A stretch of 64,000 nucleotides of DNA from Streptomyces cadmiisoli (lineage in GTDB: Bacteria > Actinomycetota > Actinomycetes > Streptomycetales > Streptomycetaceae). The DNA lies in NCBI RefSeq assembly GCF_003261055.1, contig NZ_CP030073.1, forward strand, positions 3,906,001 through 3,970,000. The letters are read 5' to 3'. The notes beneath the pieces were generated by a model that saw nothing but the letters and a program-made list of their open reading frames with translations, did not search any database and was not told the origin of the DNA. Below, one piece after another: positions 29,456 through 38,188 of the stretch. The position numbers and the translations under genes are program-made. Position 1 is the stretch's first letter; every line of letters starts with the position of its first letter.

Positions 29456-30543
29456 GAGTACAGGTTCCCCTCGCCGACCTCGTGCACATGGTCGTGGGTG
29501 TGGCCGGGCACGTGCGGTTCCGTCACGGGCAGCGACGAGTCCGCCGACAGGTCCCAGCTCGACGCCGGCCGGTTGCGGGCCACCATCTCGGCGCCCAGCG
29601 CCGCGACCATCGCCCCGTTGTCCGTGCACAGCTTGGGGCGCGGCACCCGGAGCCGGATCCCGGCCGCCTCGCAGCGCTCCTGGGCGAGGGCGCGCAGCCG
29701 CGAGTTGGCGGCCACGCCGCCGCCGATCATCAGGTGGTCGACGCCCTCGTCCTTGCAGGCCCGTACCGCCTTGCGGGTCAGCACGTCCACGACCGCCTCC
29801 TGGAAGGAAGCCGCCACGTCCCGGACCGGTACCTCATCGCCCGCCGCCCGCCTGGCCTCGATCCAGCGGGCGACCGCCGTCTTCAGCCCGGAGAAGGAGA
29901 AGTCGTAGACCGGGTCGCGCGGGCCGGTCAGTCCGCGCGGGAACGCGATGGCGCCCGGGTCGCCCTCGCGGGCGTAGCGGTCGATGACCGGGCCGCCGGG
30001 GAAGCCGAGGTCGAGCACCCGGGCGATCTTGTCGAAGGCCTCGCCGGCCGCGTCGTCGATGGTGGCGCCCATCGGCCGCACGTCGGAGGTGATGTCGGTG
30101 GACAGCAGCAGCGACGAGTGGCCGCCGGACACCAGCAGCGCCATCGTCGGCTCGGGCAGCGCCCCGTGCTCCAGCTGGTCGACGCAGATGTGCGAGGCCA
30201 GGTGGTTGACGCCGTACAGCGGCTTGCCCAGCGCGTAGGCGTACGCCTTCGCCGCCGAGACACCGACCAGCAGGGCACCGGCGAGGCCCGGCCCGGCGGT
30301 CACCGCGATGCCGTCGAGGTCCCGCGCGCCGACGCCCGCGTCCTTCAGCGCCCGTTCGATGGTCGGCACCATCGCCTCCAGGTGCGCACGGGACGCCACT
30401 TCCGGCACGACACCGCCGAAGCGGGCGTGCTCGTCGACGCTGGAGGCGACGGCGTCCGCGAGCAGGGTGGTGCCCCGGACGATGCCGACGCCGGTCTCGT
30501 CGCAGGAGGTCTCGATCCCCAGCACCAGGGGTTCGTCAGCCAT
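29452..30543 (-). CDS. tsaD: tRNA t6A37 threonylcarbamoyltransferase
   Basis: Transfers the threonylcarbamoyl group to A37 of ANN-decoding tRNAs, with TsaB and TsaE. 363 residues with [10 protein letters not shown] at the N-terminus, the metal-binding NHLASH histidines, LVSGGHS and the C-terminal TDNGAM segment. A His-rich tail (HTHDHVHE) follows the domain. ATG at 30543 overlaps the end of rimI by 8 nt; an AAGGAA site precedes it. Confidence 0.96.
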   Translation of the reverse strand: MADEPLVLGIETSCDETGVGIVRGTTLLADAVASSVDEHARFGGVVPEVASRAHLEAMVPTIERALKDAGVGARDLDGIAVTAGPGLAGALLVGVSAAKAYAYALGKPLYGVNHLASHICVDQLEHGALPEPTMALLVSGGHSSLLLSTDITSDVRPMGATIDDAAGEAFDKIARVLDLGFPGGPVIDRYAREGDPGAIAFPRGLTGPRDPVYDFSFSGLKTAVARWIEARRAAGDEVPVRDVAASFQEAVVDVLTRKAVRACKDEGVDHLMIGGGVAANSRLRALAQERCEAAGIRLRVPRPKLCTDNGAMVAALGAEMVARNRPASSWDLSADSSLPVTEPHVPGHTHDHVHEVGEGNLYS

Positions 30544-31066
30544 GGATCTCGGTTCCTTGTTCAGAGGTCGCACCCGGGGCGGAGCCGCTGCCGGATGCCG
30601 TGGTCAGGCGCATCACCAAGGCGTCCACGTTGCCCGGCTGGTAGTAGCCGCGCCGTACGCCGATGGCCTCGAAGCCGAAGCGCTCGTACAGCTTCCGGGC
30701 GCGGACGTTGTCCACCCGGCATTCGAGCATCACCTCGGCGCAGTCGAAGGCGGTGGCGGCCCTCAGCAGCTCGGTGAGCAGCCGGGCACCGAGTCCGGTG
30801 CCCCACTGCTCACGGGCGACGGCGATCGTCTGGACGTCGCCGACGGCCCCGGCGGCGGCGAGCCCGGCGTAGCCGACGATCCGGCCGCCGTCCTCGGCGA
30901 CCACGTACCGCCGGGTCGCCCCGGGCCCGCGGGAATGGGCCAGCTCGGACCAGAACATGCCCCGCGACCAGGCGTCCTCGGGGAAGAGGTCCTTCTCCAG
31001 CTCCAGCACGGGGTCGATGTCCCACCAGCGCATCTCGCGCAGCACGGGCGTCACGGGCTCGGTCAC
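30536..31066 (-). CDS. rimI: Ribosomal protein S18 alanine N-acetyltransferase
   Basis: GNAT acetyltransferase of 176 residues. Acetyl-CoA motif [13 protein letters not shown] and the family segments [18 protein letters not shown] and [12 protein letters not shown] are clear. It starts at a GTG overlapping the tsaB stop (GTGA) and runs into tsaD, the common tsaB-rimI-tsaD gene order. A Ser/Gly-rich tail of about 20 residues follows the domain. Confidence 0.94.
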   Translation of the reverse strand: MTEPVTPVLREMRWWDIDPVLELEKDLFPEDAWSRGMFWSELAHSRGPGATRRYVVAEDGGRIVGYAGLAAAGAVGDVQTIAVAREQWGTGLGARLLTELLRAATAFDCAEVMLECRVDNVRARKLYERFGFEAIGVRRGYYQPGNVDALVMRLTTASGSGSAPGATSEQGTEIHG

Positions 31067-31716
31067 TTGGGGGTGACCACCTTGTAGTTCTTGGGCACCT
31101 GGGCGTCGGGACGGCGCAGGTACAGCGGCCGCGGTGCGGGCAGTTCCTCGCCGGCTCGCAGTTTCTCGGCGGCGAGGCGGGCCAGGGCGGCGGCCGAGAC
31201 GTGCTCGGGCTCGTGCGCGTGGGGGAAGGTGTCGGGATAGAGCAGGGCGCCCGCGCCGACCGCGGGCAGGCCCGCGACCTGCTCGGCGATCTCGGCGGGC
31301 TTGTCGACGGCCGGTTCGGTCAGACGCGTGCGGGAGTCCGCGTACCGCGCCCAGTAGACCTCCTTGCGCCGGGCGTCGGTCGCCACGACGAAGGGGCCCT
31401 CCATGTCGGCCGCGTAGGCCAGTCCGTCCAGGGTGCAGACGCCGTGCACGGGCACGCCGAGCACGAGCCCGAAGGTGTCGGCGGTCATCAGACCGACGCG
31501 CAGCCCGGTGTACGGGCCGGGGCCGATCCCCACGACGACTCCGGTGACGGCGTCCAGCGTGAGCCCCGCGTCGTCGAGCACCCGGTCGACGGCCGGCAGC
31601 AGCAGTTCTCCGTGCCGGCGGGCGTCCACCTGGCTGGACGAGGCGATGACGTCCGAGCCGTCGTGCAGGGCGACGGTCACGGCGGGGGTGGCGGTATCCA
31701 GAGCGAGCAAGAGCAC
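31063..31716 (-). CDS. tsaB: tRNA t6A37 synthesis protein TsaB
   Basis: 217-residue ASKHA-fold partner of TsaD; LLALDTATPAVTVAL and GIGPGPYTGLRVGL are its signatures. GTG at 31716 fits the family start; no obvious Shine-Dalgarno precedes it. The frame continues upstream to 31788 but that part is not conserved in character. First of the coupled tsaB-rimI-tsaD-small protein set. Confidence 0.93.
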   Translation of the reverse strand: MLLLALDTATPAVTVALHDGSDVIASSSQVDARRHGELLLPAVDRVLDDAGLTLDAVTGVVVGIGPGPYTGLRVGLMTADTFGLVLGVPVHGVCTLDGLAYAADMEGPFVVATDARRKEVYWARYADSRTRLTEPAVDKPAEIAEQVAGLPAVGAGALLYPDTFPHAHEPEHVSAAALARLAAEKLRAGEELPAPRPLYLRRPDAQVPKNYKVVTPK

Positions 31717-31834
31717 GCAAACAGCGTACGGCCACCGCGCCCCGGGCACGCCCGCCCGGACCGAACCCTTCCGTGCTGCTACCGTCACCTACCGTCACCA
31801 CAAGAACGGACATACGACCCGGAGGTGGGCGTCC

Positions 31835-32386
31835 GTGGCCAGCGGCAGCGCAGGTATCGTCACCGGACTCACCGCGGCGGCGCTCGCGGCGGTCGGATTC
31901 CTCGCCCATCAGGCGGCGACGCACGTCCCGGCGGAGCTGAGCGCGCGGCAGGGCGGCAAGGCCGCGGCGATCGTCTCGAAGGCCCCGCGCGACAAGCGGC
32001 ACCCGACCGCGCTGCCCGGGAACTCCGGCATCGGCGAACGGGTCGTGTACTCGCTGGACGACGACCGCGTGTGGCTGGTCGGCGCCGACAACAAGGTGCG
32101 GCGCACCTTCAGGGTCACCCCCAGCCCGGTGGACCCGGCCCCGGGCAGCTACACGGTCACGTCCCGCTCCGGCGCGGTCACCGGCTCGGACGGCATCCCC
32201 GTGGAGCACGTCGTCCGCTTCTCCGTCGTGAAGGGCGTGGTGATCGGCTTCAGCGCGGCGAAGGACGGCTCGATGCAGTCGCCCGACCCGTCGGTGCGGA
32301 CCGGCGGCATCCGTCAGTCACGTGTGGACGGCGACGAGATGTGGTACTTCGCGACGATCGGCCAGAAGATCGTCGTCATCCGCTGA
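31835..32386 (+). CDS. Exported or membrane-anchored protein, weakly L,D-transpeptidase-like
   Basis: 183 residues. A hydrophobic N-terminal stretch (GIVTGLTAAALAAVGFLA) suggests a signal anchor. The rest is beta-rich (VVYSLDDDRVWLVGAD, RTFRVTPSPVDPAPGSYTV) in a manner that recalls the start of YkuD domains, but the His-Gly and Ser-His-Gly-Cys catalytic motifs are absent. GTG at 31835 with GGAGG 9 nt upstream. Function unknown; divergent from tsaB. Confidence 0.75.
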   Translation: MASGSAGIVTGLTAAALAAVGFLAHQAATHVPAELSARQGGKAAAIVSKAPRDKRHPTALPGNSGIGERVVYSLDDDRVWLVGADNKVRRTFRVTPSPVDPAPGSYTVTSRSGAVTGSDGIPVEHVVRFSVVKGVVIGFSAAKDGSMQSPDPSVRTGGIRQSRVDGDEMWYFATIGQKIVVIR

Positions 32387-32491
32387 GGTCGTCCGCTCAA
32401 GGCCGTCCGATCGGGGCCGCCCGCTCGGGACTGTCGGCTCGGGACTGTCGGCTCGGGGCCGTCCGCCCTTTCCGGTGGCCTGCCCGGTGTG

Positions 32492-32665
32492 TCAGGCCGC
32501 CTCGCGGTGCCTCTCGGGCAGCCGCGGCGAGCGCGGCTCGGGAGCGCGCGGTGGGGTGGAGACCGCCTTGGCGGCGGCGCAGGACGCCAGCAGGTCGCGC
32601 ATCGACACGCCGGTCACGACGCGCGGCACCGGCCTGTCTCGCTCGTCTCGTTCCGTGGTCGACAT
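32492..32665 (-). CDS. Small conserved-looking protein, 57 residues
   Basis: ATG at 32665 with AGGAGG 4-5 nt upstream and stop at 32492. The product is charged and Pro/Arg-rich, with one helix-like stretch MRDLLASCAAAKAV containing a single Cys. Third positions are GC-rich as in real genes. It is the only gene I see in the 419-nt stretch 32387-32805; a GTTAGGT/ACCTAAC palindrome lies about 30 nt upstream. I do not recognise a family. Confidence 0.65.
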   Translation of the reverse strand: MSTTERDERDRPVPRVVTGVSMRDLLASCAAAKAVSTPPRAPEPRSPRLPERHREAA

Positions 32666-32695
32666 GGACGCCTCCTGAGCCCGGGGGCGGACGTG

Positions 32696-32711
32696 GTTAG
32701 GTAGACCTAAC
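32696..32711. promoter_or_regulatory. Iron-box-like palindrome before the 57-residue gene
   Basis: GTTAGGT and ACCTAAC arms separated by 2 bp. The arms are those of DtxR/DmdR iron boxes (TTAGGT...ACCTAA) but the canonical centre is longer. It sits where it would cover the promoter of the small gene. Confidence 0.45.
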
Positions 32712-32805
32712 TACGGACTGGGTACCATGTGACCACGCCCGGGAGGCCGGACGCAATATCTTCCCGACGTCTTGTCGGAACGTTCATGAAGTCCGCGCGT
32801 CGCCC

Positions 32806-33318
32806 TCAGGCCGTGAGCACGCCCAGGTCCACCGCGGCCCAGCGCTCGCCGATCCCGGTCAGCGTCACGTGCCGCACCTCGTCCGTGGTGTCCCCGACGG
32901 TGCGGTGGATGGCGATGCGCAGCCGGTCGTCGGTCAGCCCCTCGACCTTGCCGTCGCCCCACTCCACGACGATCACCGAGTCGGACAGCGACACGTCGAG
33001 GTCGAGGTCGTCCATCTCGTCCAGCCCGCCGCCGAGCCGGTAGGCGTCGACGTGGACCAGCGGCGGTCCGTCGCCGAGGGCGGGGTGCACCCGGGCGATG
33101 ACGAAGGTGGGCGAGGTGACCGCGCCGCGCACCGCGAGCCCCTCGCCGAGGCCGCGGGTCAGCGTCGTCTTGCCGGCGCCGAGTTCTCCCGAGAGCATCA
33201 CCAGGTCGCCGGCGCGCAGCAGTTTGGCGAGGCGGCGGCCCAGCTCGCGCATCTGCTCGGGCGCGTTGACGGTCAGCTCGGTCTCAGCCGGGTTGTGCGG
33301 TGCCGCTGGTGCTTCCAT
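32806..33318 (-). CDS. tsaE: tRNA t6A37 synthesis ATPase TsaE
   Basis: 170-residue P-loop ATPase with Walker A SGELGAGKTTLTRGL, TSPTFVI and the HVDAYRLGG and VVEWGDG segments. It drives turnover of the TsaB-TsaD complex. The ATG at 33318 overlaps the end of the alpha/beta hydrolase gene by about 35 nt. It is separated from tsaB by 1.1 kb holding the exported protein and the small gene. Confidence 0.93.
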   Translation of the reverse strand: MEAPAAPHNPAETELTVNAPEQMRELGRRLAKLLRAGDLVMLSGELGAGKTTLTRGLGEGLAVRGAVTSPTFVIARVHPALGDGPPLVHVDAYRLGGGLDEMDDLDLDVSLSDSVIVVEWGDGKVEGLTDDRLRIAIHRTVGDTTDEVRHVTLTGIGERWAAVDLGVLTA

Positions 33319-34531
33319 AGCCACCCACGGTAGCCCCTGCGGGGACGGCACCCGCACGAGTGAGGAGATCGGCGAGCCGGTCGGTGACCACCTCCGGGTG
33401 CTCCAGCATCACCAGGTGCCCGGCGTCGGGCACCAGCACCAGTTCCGCGTCCGGGAGCAGGTCGGCTATGGCCTCGCTGTGTTCGCTGGGCGTGACGAGG
33501 TCCTTGACCCCGGCGAGGACGAGCACCGGCAGGTCCCGGAAGAGGGCGAGGGCCTCGGTCTTCTCGTGGTCGGTGAAGGCCGGGTAGAACTCGGCGACCA
33601 CGTCGATCGGCGTGCCCTCGATCATCCGCTCCGCGAACCGGGCGACGGCCGGGTCCACTTCCCGGGACGCGAAGGAGTACCGCTTGATGATCCCGGCGAA
33701 CAGGTCGGCGGTGGCCCGCCGTCCCCGCTCCACCAGTTCGGCCTGCTGCCCGAGCGCCTTCAGGACGCCGGGCAGGACCCGCCGCACCGCGTTGACGCCC
33801 GCGACGGGCAGTCCGAAGTTGACCTCGCCGAGCCGCCCCGACGACGTGCCGACGAGCGCGACGGCGACCACCCGCTCCCGGATCAGCTCGGGATACTGCG
33901 CGGCCAGCGCCATCACGGTCATCCCGCCCATGGAGTGCCCGACCAGCACGATCGGCCCCTCGGGAGCGGCCGCGTCCATGACCGCCTTCAGGTCGCGGCC
34001 GAGCTGGTCGATGGTGACCGGTACGCCGTCCTCGACCTGGGCCACTCCGCGTTCGGAACGGCCGTGGCTGCGCTGGTCCCAGTGCACGGTCCGCACGACG
34101 CCCCGGAGCGCGGCCCGCTGGAAGTGCCAGGAGTCCTGGCTGAGGCAGTAGCCGTGGCTGAGGACGACGGTGACGGGCGCGGGCGCCTTGCGGCCGAACA
34201 GCCTGCGGCGGCGCGGCGCCGTCCCCGGCTCGGTCTCGACCTCGTCGACCTCGTAGTACAGCTCGGTGCCGTCGTCGGCGTGGGCCCGGCCGGGCGTCCC
34301 GCGCAGCGCCCCGTACGGCCCCGCCGAGTCGAGGGCGAGGCGGGCCTTTCTGCGTATGCCGCGCCCGACCGTCATGCGCTCGATGGCGACACCGGCCGCC
34401 GCGCCGGCGGCGAGCACGCCTATCGCGGCGCCGGCGATGCCGGTCGCCTTGCGCCAGCTGCCGGCCGCCCCCGTGGCGGAGGCGACGGCCGCGGCGGCGC
34501 CCGCGACGCCGTCCGCACTGCTCTCGGTCAC
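33284..34531 (-). CDS. Membrane-anchored alpha/beta hydrolase
   Basis: 415 residues. A Gly/Ala-rich hydrophobic segment near residues 30-55 probably anchors it. The hydrolase domain has LSHGYCLSQDSWHF, the nucleophile elbow GHSMGG and the terminal catalytic His in PDAGHLVMLEHP. GTG at 34531 follows AGGAG at 7-8 nt. The position between alr and tsaE is conserved in actinobacteria; the substrate is unknown. Upstream, 34532-34702 has short GGTGGTTTCC-like iterations but no gene. Confidence 0.9.
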   Translation of the reverse strand: MTESSADGVAGAAAAVASATGAAGSWRKATGIAGAAIGVLAAGAAAGVAIERMTVGRGIRRKARLALDSAGPYGALRGTPGRAHADDGTELYYEVDEVETEPGTAPRRRRLFGRKAPAPVTVVLSHGYCLSQDSWHFQRAALRGVVRTVHWDQRSHGRSERGVAQVEDGVPVTIDQLGRDLKAVMDAAAPEGPIVLVGHSMGGMTVMALAAQYPELIRERVVAVALVGTSSGRLGEVNFGLPVAGVNAVRRVLPGVLKALGQQAELVERGRRATADLFAGIIKRYSFASREVDPAVARFAERMIEGTPIDVVAEFYPAFTDHEKTEALALFRDLPVLVLAGVKDLVTPSEHSEAIADLLPDAELVLVPDAGHLVMLEHPEVVTDRLADLLTRAGAVPAGATVGGYGSTSGTAQPG

Positions 34532-34702
34532 GTACCGCTCCTGTTCGCCGGGCTGGTTTCTCGGGTGGTTTCCAAGGTGGTGCTCCGGGTGGTTCCCGGG
34601 GTGGCGCCTCGGGCGGCACCGGTGACACGCACCACCGGGCGCACCCGACGCGCGGTGCACGACGCGGCCGCGTACGACGTGCCGTGCGGGGACCGGGGCC
34701 GG

Positions 34703-35881
34703 TTACCCGTCCTGTTCCCCGTTCACATAGACGCGGGGAACGCGCGTTCCGATGCGGGTGACGATTTCGTACGCGATGGTTCCCGCGGCCTGGGCCCAGT
34801 CCTCCGCGGTGGGCTCGCCGCGGTCGCCCGGCCCGAACAGGACGGCTTCCGCGCCGGTCCCGGGCTCGTCGCCGCCCAGGTCCACGACGAACTGGTCCAT
34901 CGCGATACGGCCCGCGACGGTGCGCCACTTCCCCCCGATCAGCACCGGGCCGTTGCCCGAGGCGTGCCGGGGGATGCCGTCCGCGTAGCCGAGCGGGACG
35001 AGGCCGAGGGTGGTCCGGCCCGGTGTGGTGTAGCTGTGCCCGTAGCTCACGCCGTGGCCTGCGGGGACCTGCTTGACCAGGGCCAGCGACGCCGACAGCG
35101 TCATCACCGGGCGCAGTCCGAAGTCGGCCGGGGTGCCGATCTCGGGGCTGGGCGAGACGCCGTACAGCGCGATTCCGGTCCGGACGAGATCGAAGTGGGC
35201 CTCGGGGAGCGTCAGCGTGGCCGGGGAGTTGGCGATGTGCCGCACCTCGGGCCGCAGCCCCGCCTGCTCCGCGTACGCCACCATCTCCCGGAACAGGCCG
35301 AGCTGGTGGGCGATCGACGGGTGCCCGGGCTCGTCGGCGCAGGCGAAGTGCGACCACAGCCCCGTGACCCGCACGGTTCCCTCGGCCTCCGCCTCCAGGG
35401 CCCGTGCGACGAGCTCGCGCCAGTCCTCGCCCGGCTGGCAGCCGTTGCGCCCGAGGCCGGTGTCGGCCTTGAGCTGGATCAGGGCGGGCCGGCCGGCCTC
35501 GCGCGCCGCCTCGGCGACCTCGCGCAGGGCCCACATCCCGCTCACGGACACGTCGAGACCGGCCTCGATCGCCTCCCGCCAGGGGCCCTGGGGTGTCCAC
35601 AGCCAGCACATGATCCTGACGTCCGCCGGCAGCTCACCCGAGGCGCGCAGCACGAGCGCCTCCTCGGGCGTGGCCGTGCCCAGCCAGGTCGCGCCGGCCT
35701 CGACCGCCGCCCGGGCACACGGCAGCGCGCCGTGCCCGTACGCGTCGGACTTCACCACGGCCATCAGGGCCGCGCCGGGCGCCAGCGCGCGCAGGGCACG
35801 GACATTGGCCCGCAGCGCGCCCAGATCGATCTCGGCACGGGCACGCAGCGGGGCGGTCGGCAGATGTGCAGTCGTACTCAT
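34703..35881 (-). CDS. alr: Alanine racemase
   Basis: PLP enzyme supplying D-alanine for peptidoglycan. 392 residues; the PLP lysine is K44 in AVVKSDAYGHG, and the second-domain segment VSYGHSYTT carries the catalytic Tyr. Other family motifs are HIANSPAT and GRIAMDQ. Normal length. ATG at 35881; the upstream NAD(P)HX repair gene ends 98 nt away. Confidence 0.96.
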   Translation of the reverse strand: MSTTAHLPTAPLRARAEIDLGALRANVRALRALAPGAALMAVVKSDAYGHGALPCARAAVEAGATWLGTATPEEALVLRASGELPADVRIMCWLWTPQGPWREAIEAGLDVSVSGMWALREVAEAAREAGRPALIQLKADTGLGRNGCQPGEDWRELVARALEAEAEGTVRVTGLWSHFACADEPGHPSIAHQLGLFREMVAYAEQAGLRPEVRHIANSPATLTLPEAHFDLVRTGIALYGVSPSPEIGTPADFGLRPVMTLSASLALVKQVPAGHGVSYGHSYTTPGRTTLGLVPLGYADGIPRHASGNGPVLIGGKWRTVAGRIAMDQFVVDLGGDEPGTGAEAVLFGPGDRGEPTAEDWAQAAGTIAYEIVTRIGTRVPRVYVNGEQDG

Positions 35882-35978
35882 CGCGTTCAGTCTCTCAGAG
35901 GGGCCGGACCGGCCTTCGCCACCGGCCCGGCGCGGCAGGGCACGTGCCGCCGCGGTTCACCGGCCGACGGCGGTCCGC

Positions 35979-37409
35979 TCAGTCGCGCACGTCCCGCCAG
36001 GCCGCCGCGATCGCCTCGGCCACGTCGTGCGCCCCCACCGGCGCGCCGTCCGCCGCGAACCTCCCGGCCAGTCCGTGCAGATACGCCGCCACGCTGCCCG
36101 CGTCCACCGCCCGGAGCCCGGCCGCCAGCAGCGATCCGGCCAGGCCCGACAGCACGTCCCCGCTTCCCGCGGTCGCGAGCCACGACGTGCCCGTCGCGTT
36201 CACCCGTACGGCGCCGCCGCCCGGCCCGGCCACCAGGGTCGTCGACCCCTTGAGGAGTACGGCTGCCCCGTACCGCTCCGCCAGTTCCCGTGCCGACGTC
36301 AGCCGGGCCGCCTCGACCTCCTCCCGGGCCACACCGAGCAGGGCCGCGGCCTCCCCGGCGTGCGGGGTCATCAGCGTCGGCGCGGCCCGGCCCCGTACCG
36401 CCGCGGGCTCCGCCAGCCGCAGTCCGTCCGCGTCCACCAGCACCGGCACGTCCGCCGTGAGCACCTCGGCGACCGTCGCCGCGTCGTCCCCGACCCCGGG
36501 CCCGACGACCCACGCCTGCACCCGCCCCGCGCTCCGGGGCCCCCGGTCGGACACGAGGGTCTCCGGGAACCGCGCGATCACCGCTTCGGCGGCCGGGCCC
36601 ACGTACCGTACGGCGCCCGCCCCGCCCCGCAGCGCCCCGGCGACGGCGAGCACGGCGGCACCCGGATAGCGCGCGGACCCGGCGGCGATGCCCACCACAC
36701 CCCGCCGGTACTTGTCGCTCTCGGCCCCCGGCAGCGGCAGCAGCGCGGCCACGTCCGTGTGCTGCAGAGCCTCCAACTCCGCCTCGGCGGCCAGTTCCAG
36801 GCCGATGCCGACGAGCCGCACGGAGCCGGCGTACTCCCGGGCCGGATCCACCAGCAGCCCGGGTTTGTGCGTACCGAACGTCACGGTCAGATCGGCCCGG
36901 ACGGCCGCACCGTTCACCTGTCCGGAGTCGGCGTCGACCCCGCTCGGCAGGTCCACGGCGACGACGGCGGCCCGCGCCCGCGCCGCCGCCTCCGCGAGCG
37001 GCACCGCCTCCGCGCGCAGCCCGCCCTTGCCCCCGATGCCCACGATCCCGTCCACGACGAGGTCGGCGCGCGCGATCAGTTCCTCGGCGCCACCGGTGCC
37101 GGACACGGTGCCCCCGGCCCGCCGCAGCGCCGCGAGCCCGCCGGTGTGGGCCCGTTCGGGCGACAGCAGGACCGCGGTCACGCCCGCGCCGCGCCGGGCC
37201 AGCCGCGCCCCGGCGTACAGCGCGTCACCTCCGTTGTCCCCGCTGCCGACCAGCAGCACGACCCGGCTGCCGTAGACCCGCCCGAGCAGGTCCGCGCAGG
37301 CGGCGGCGAGGCCGGAGGCCGCCCGCTGCATCAGGGCGCCCTCCGGAAGCCGCGCCATCAAGTCCCGTTCGGCCGCCCTGACCGTCTCCACGCTGTACGC
37401 AGTCCGCAT
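35979..37409 (-). CDS. nnrD: Bifunctional NAD(P)HX epimerase/dehydratase
   Basis: Repairs hydrated NAD(P)H. 476 residues: an N-terminal YjeF epimerase domain (VGSGDNGGDALYAGA, VDLPSGVDADSG) and a C-terminal ribokinase-fold dehydratase domain (KYRRGVVGI, TPHAGEAA, TAGSGDVLSG). ATG at 37409 is the family start; an in-frame extension to 37514 is not conserved in character. Lies between acpS and alr as in other streptomycetes. Confidence 0.95.
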   Translation of the reverse strand: MRTAYSVETVRAAERDLMARLPEGALMQRAASGLAAACADLLGRVYGSRVVLLVGSGDNGGDALYAGARLARRGAGVTAVLLSPERAHTGGLAALRRAGGTVSGTGGAEELIARADLVVDGIVGIGGKGGLRAEAVPLAEAAARARAAVVAVDLPSGVDADSGQVNGAAVRADLTVTFGTHKPGLLVDPAREYAGSVRLVGIGLELAAEAELEALQHTDVAALLPLPGAESDKYRRGVVGIAAGSARYPGAAVLAVAGALRGGAGAVRYVGPAAEAVIARFPETLVSDRGPRSAGRVQAWVVGPGVGDDAATVAEVLTADVPVLVDADGLRLAEPAAVRGRAAPTLMTPHAGEAAALLGVAREEVEAARLTSARELAERYGAAVLLKGSTTLVAGPGGGAVRVNATGTSWLATAGSGDVLSGLAGSLLAAGLRAVDAGSVAAYLHGLAGRFAADGAPVGAHDVAEAIAAAWRDVRD

Positions 37410-37566
37410 ACGCCCGAGTCTCCCCCACAACACCGGCCACGGCGCCCCCGTGCGGACGCGCGACCGGCCGTACCGACGTCCCCGCCCCCACCGGATGAAT
37501 CGATTCAGAACCACCCTCGGGAACAGCCGTCGGCCGAGTGGACGCCCGCGCCGACGGCGTCGCCCC

Positions 37567-37938
37567 TCACCCTTCCGCGATCACCACCGCCGAGGCCACG
37601 CCCGCGTCGTGACTGAGCGACACATGCCAGGACTTCACGCCGAGTTCCGCCGCCTTGGCGGCCACCGTCCCCTTCACCCGCAGCCGCGGCTGCCCGCTCT
37701 CCTCGACGTACACCTCGGCGTCCGTCCAGTGCAGCCCGGGCGGGCCGCCGAGCGCCTTGGCCAGCGCCTCCTTGGCGGCGAACCGCACGGCGAGCGAGGC
37801 GACGCCCCGGCGATCGCCGCTGGGCAGCAGCAACTCGCTGCGCAGGAACAGCCGGTCGACCAGTCCCGGCGTCCGCTTGATGGACTCCTCGAACCGGTCG
37901 ATCTCGGCCACGTCGATGCCGACCCCGATGATGCTCAT
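37567..37938 (-). CDS. acpS: Holo-[acyl-carrier-protein] synthase
   Basis: 123-residue trimeric 4'-phosphopantetheinyl transferase that activates fatty-acid ACP. Mg ligand D in [16 protein letters not shown] motif (here [14 protein letters not shown]) and the [13 protein letters not shown] motif are present, and the C-terminus has [13 protein letters not shown] at 37938. The 250-nt interval to the glmS stop (37939-38188) shows no gene. Confidence 0.96.
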   Translation of the reverse strand: MSIIGVGIDVAEIDRFEESIKRTPGLVDRLFLRSELLLPSGDRRGVASLAVRFAAKEALAKALGGPPGLHWTDAEVYVEESGQPRLRVKGTVAAKAAELGVKSWHVSLSHDAGVASAVVIAEG

Positions 37939-38188
37939 GCCGAGCACCCTACGGCGACGGGGCGAGCACGAGCTCCGACAGGCCGGGCCCGCACCCGCCG
38001 GCCGCCCGGAGCCCCGCCCTCGGGCCACCGAAGTCGGCGCGCACCACACGCACTTGCCCCGGGAGCCGCCCCGGAGGGCGGCCAACTCCCCACCCCCGCG
38101 GCCGTCCGCGAGCCCGAAGCCCCGGTGCCGCCCGCACCCTCGCCTTCCCGGCCGAGGCCTCCGACCCCTTCGCCGACGCCCTGAGGAC

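Noticed and set aside
28875..29987. 370-codon plus-strand frame across the repeat tract
   Set aside because: Arg/Pro/Gly-rich translation of the 106-bp repeats continuing antisense to tsaD; no ribosome binding site.
33098..36253. 1051-codon plus-strand open frame
   Set aside because: Antisense to tsaE, the hydrolase and alr, all with diagnostic motifs. No family features in the translation.
37939..38188. Short frames in the gap between glmS and acpS
   Set aside because: Overlapping Arg-rich frames on both strands without ribosome binding sites or motifs; treated as intergenic.
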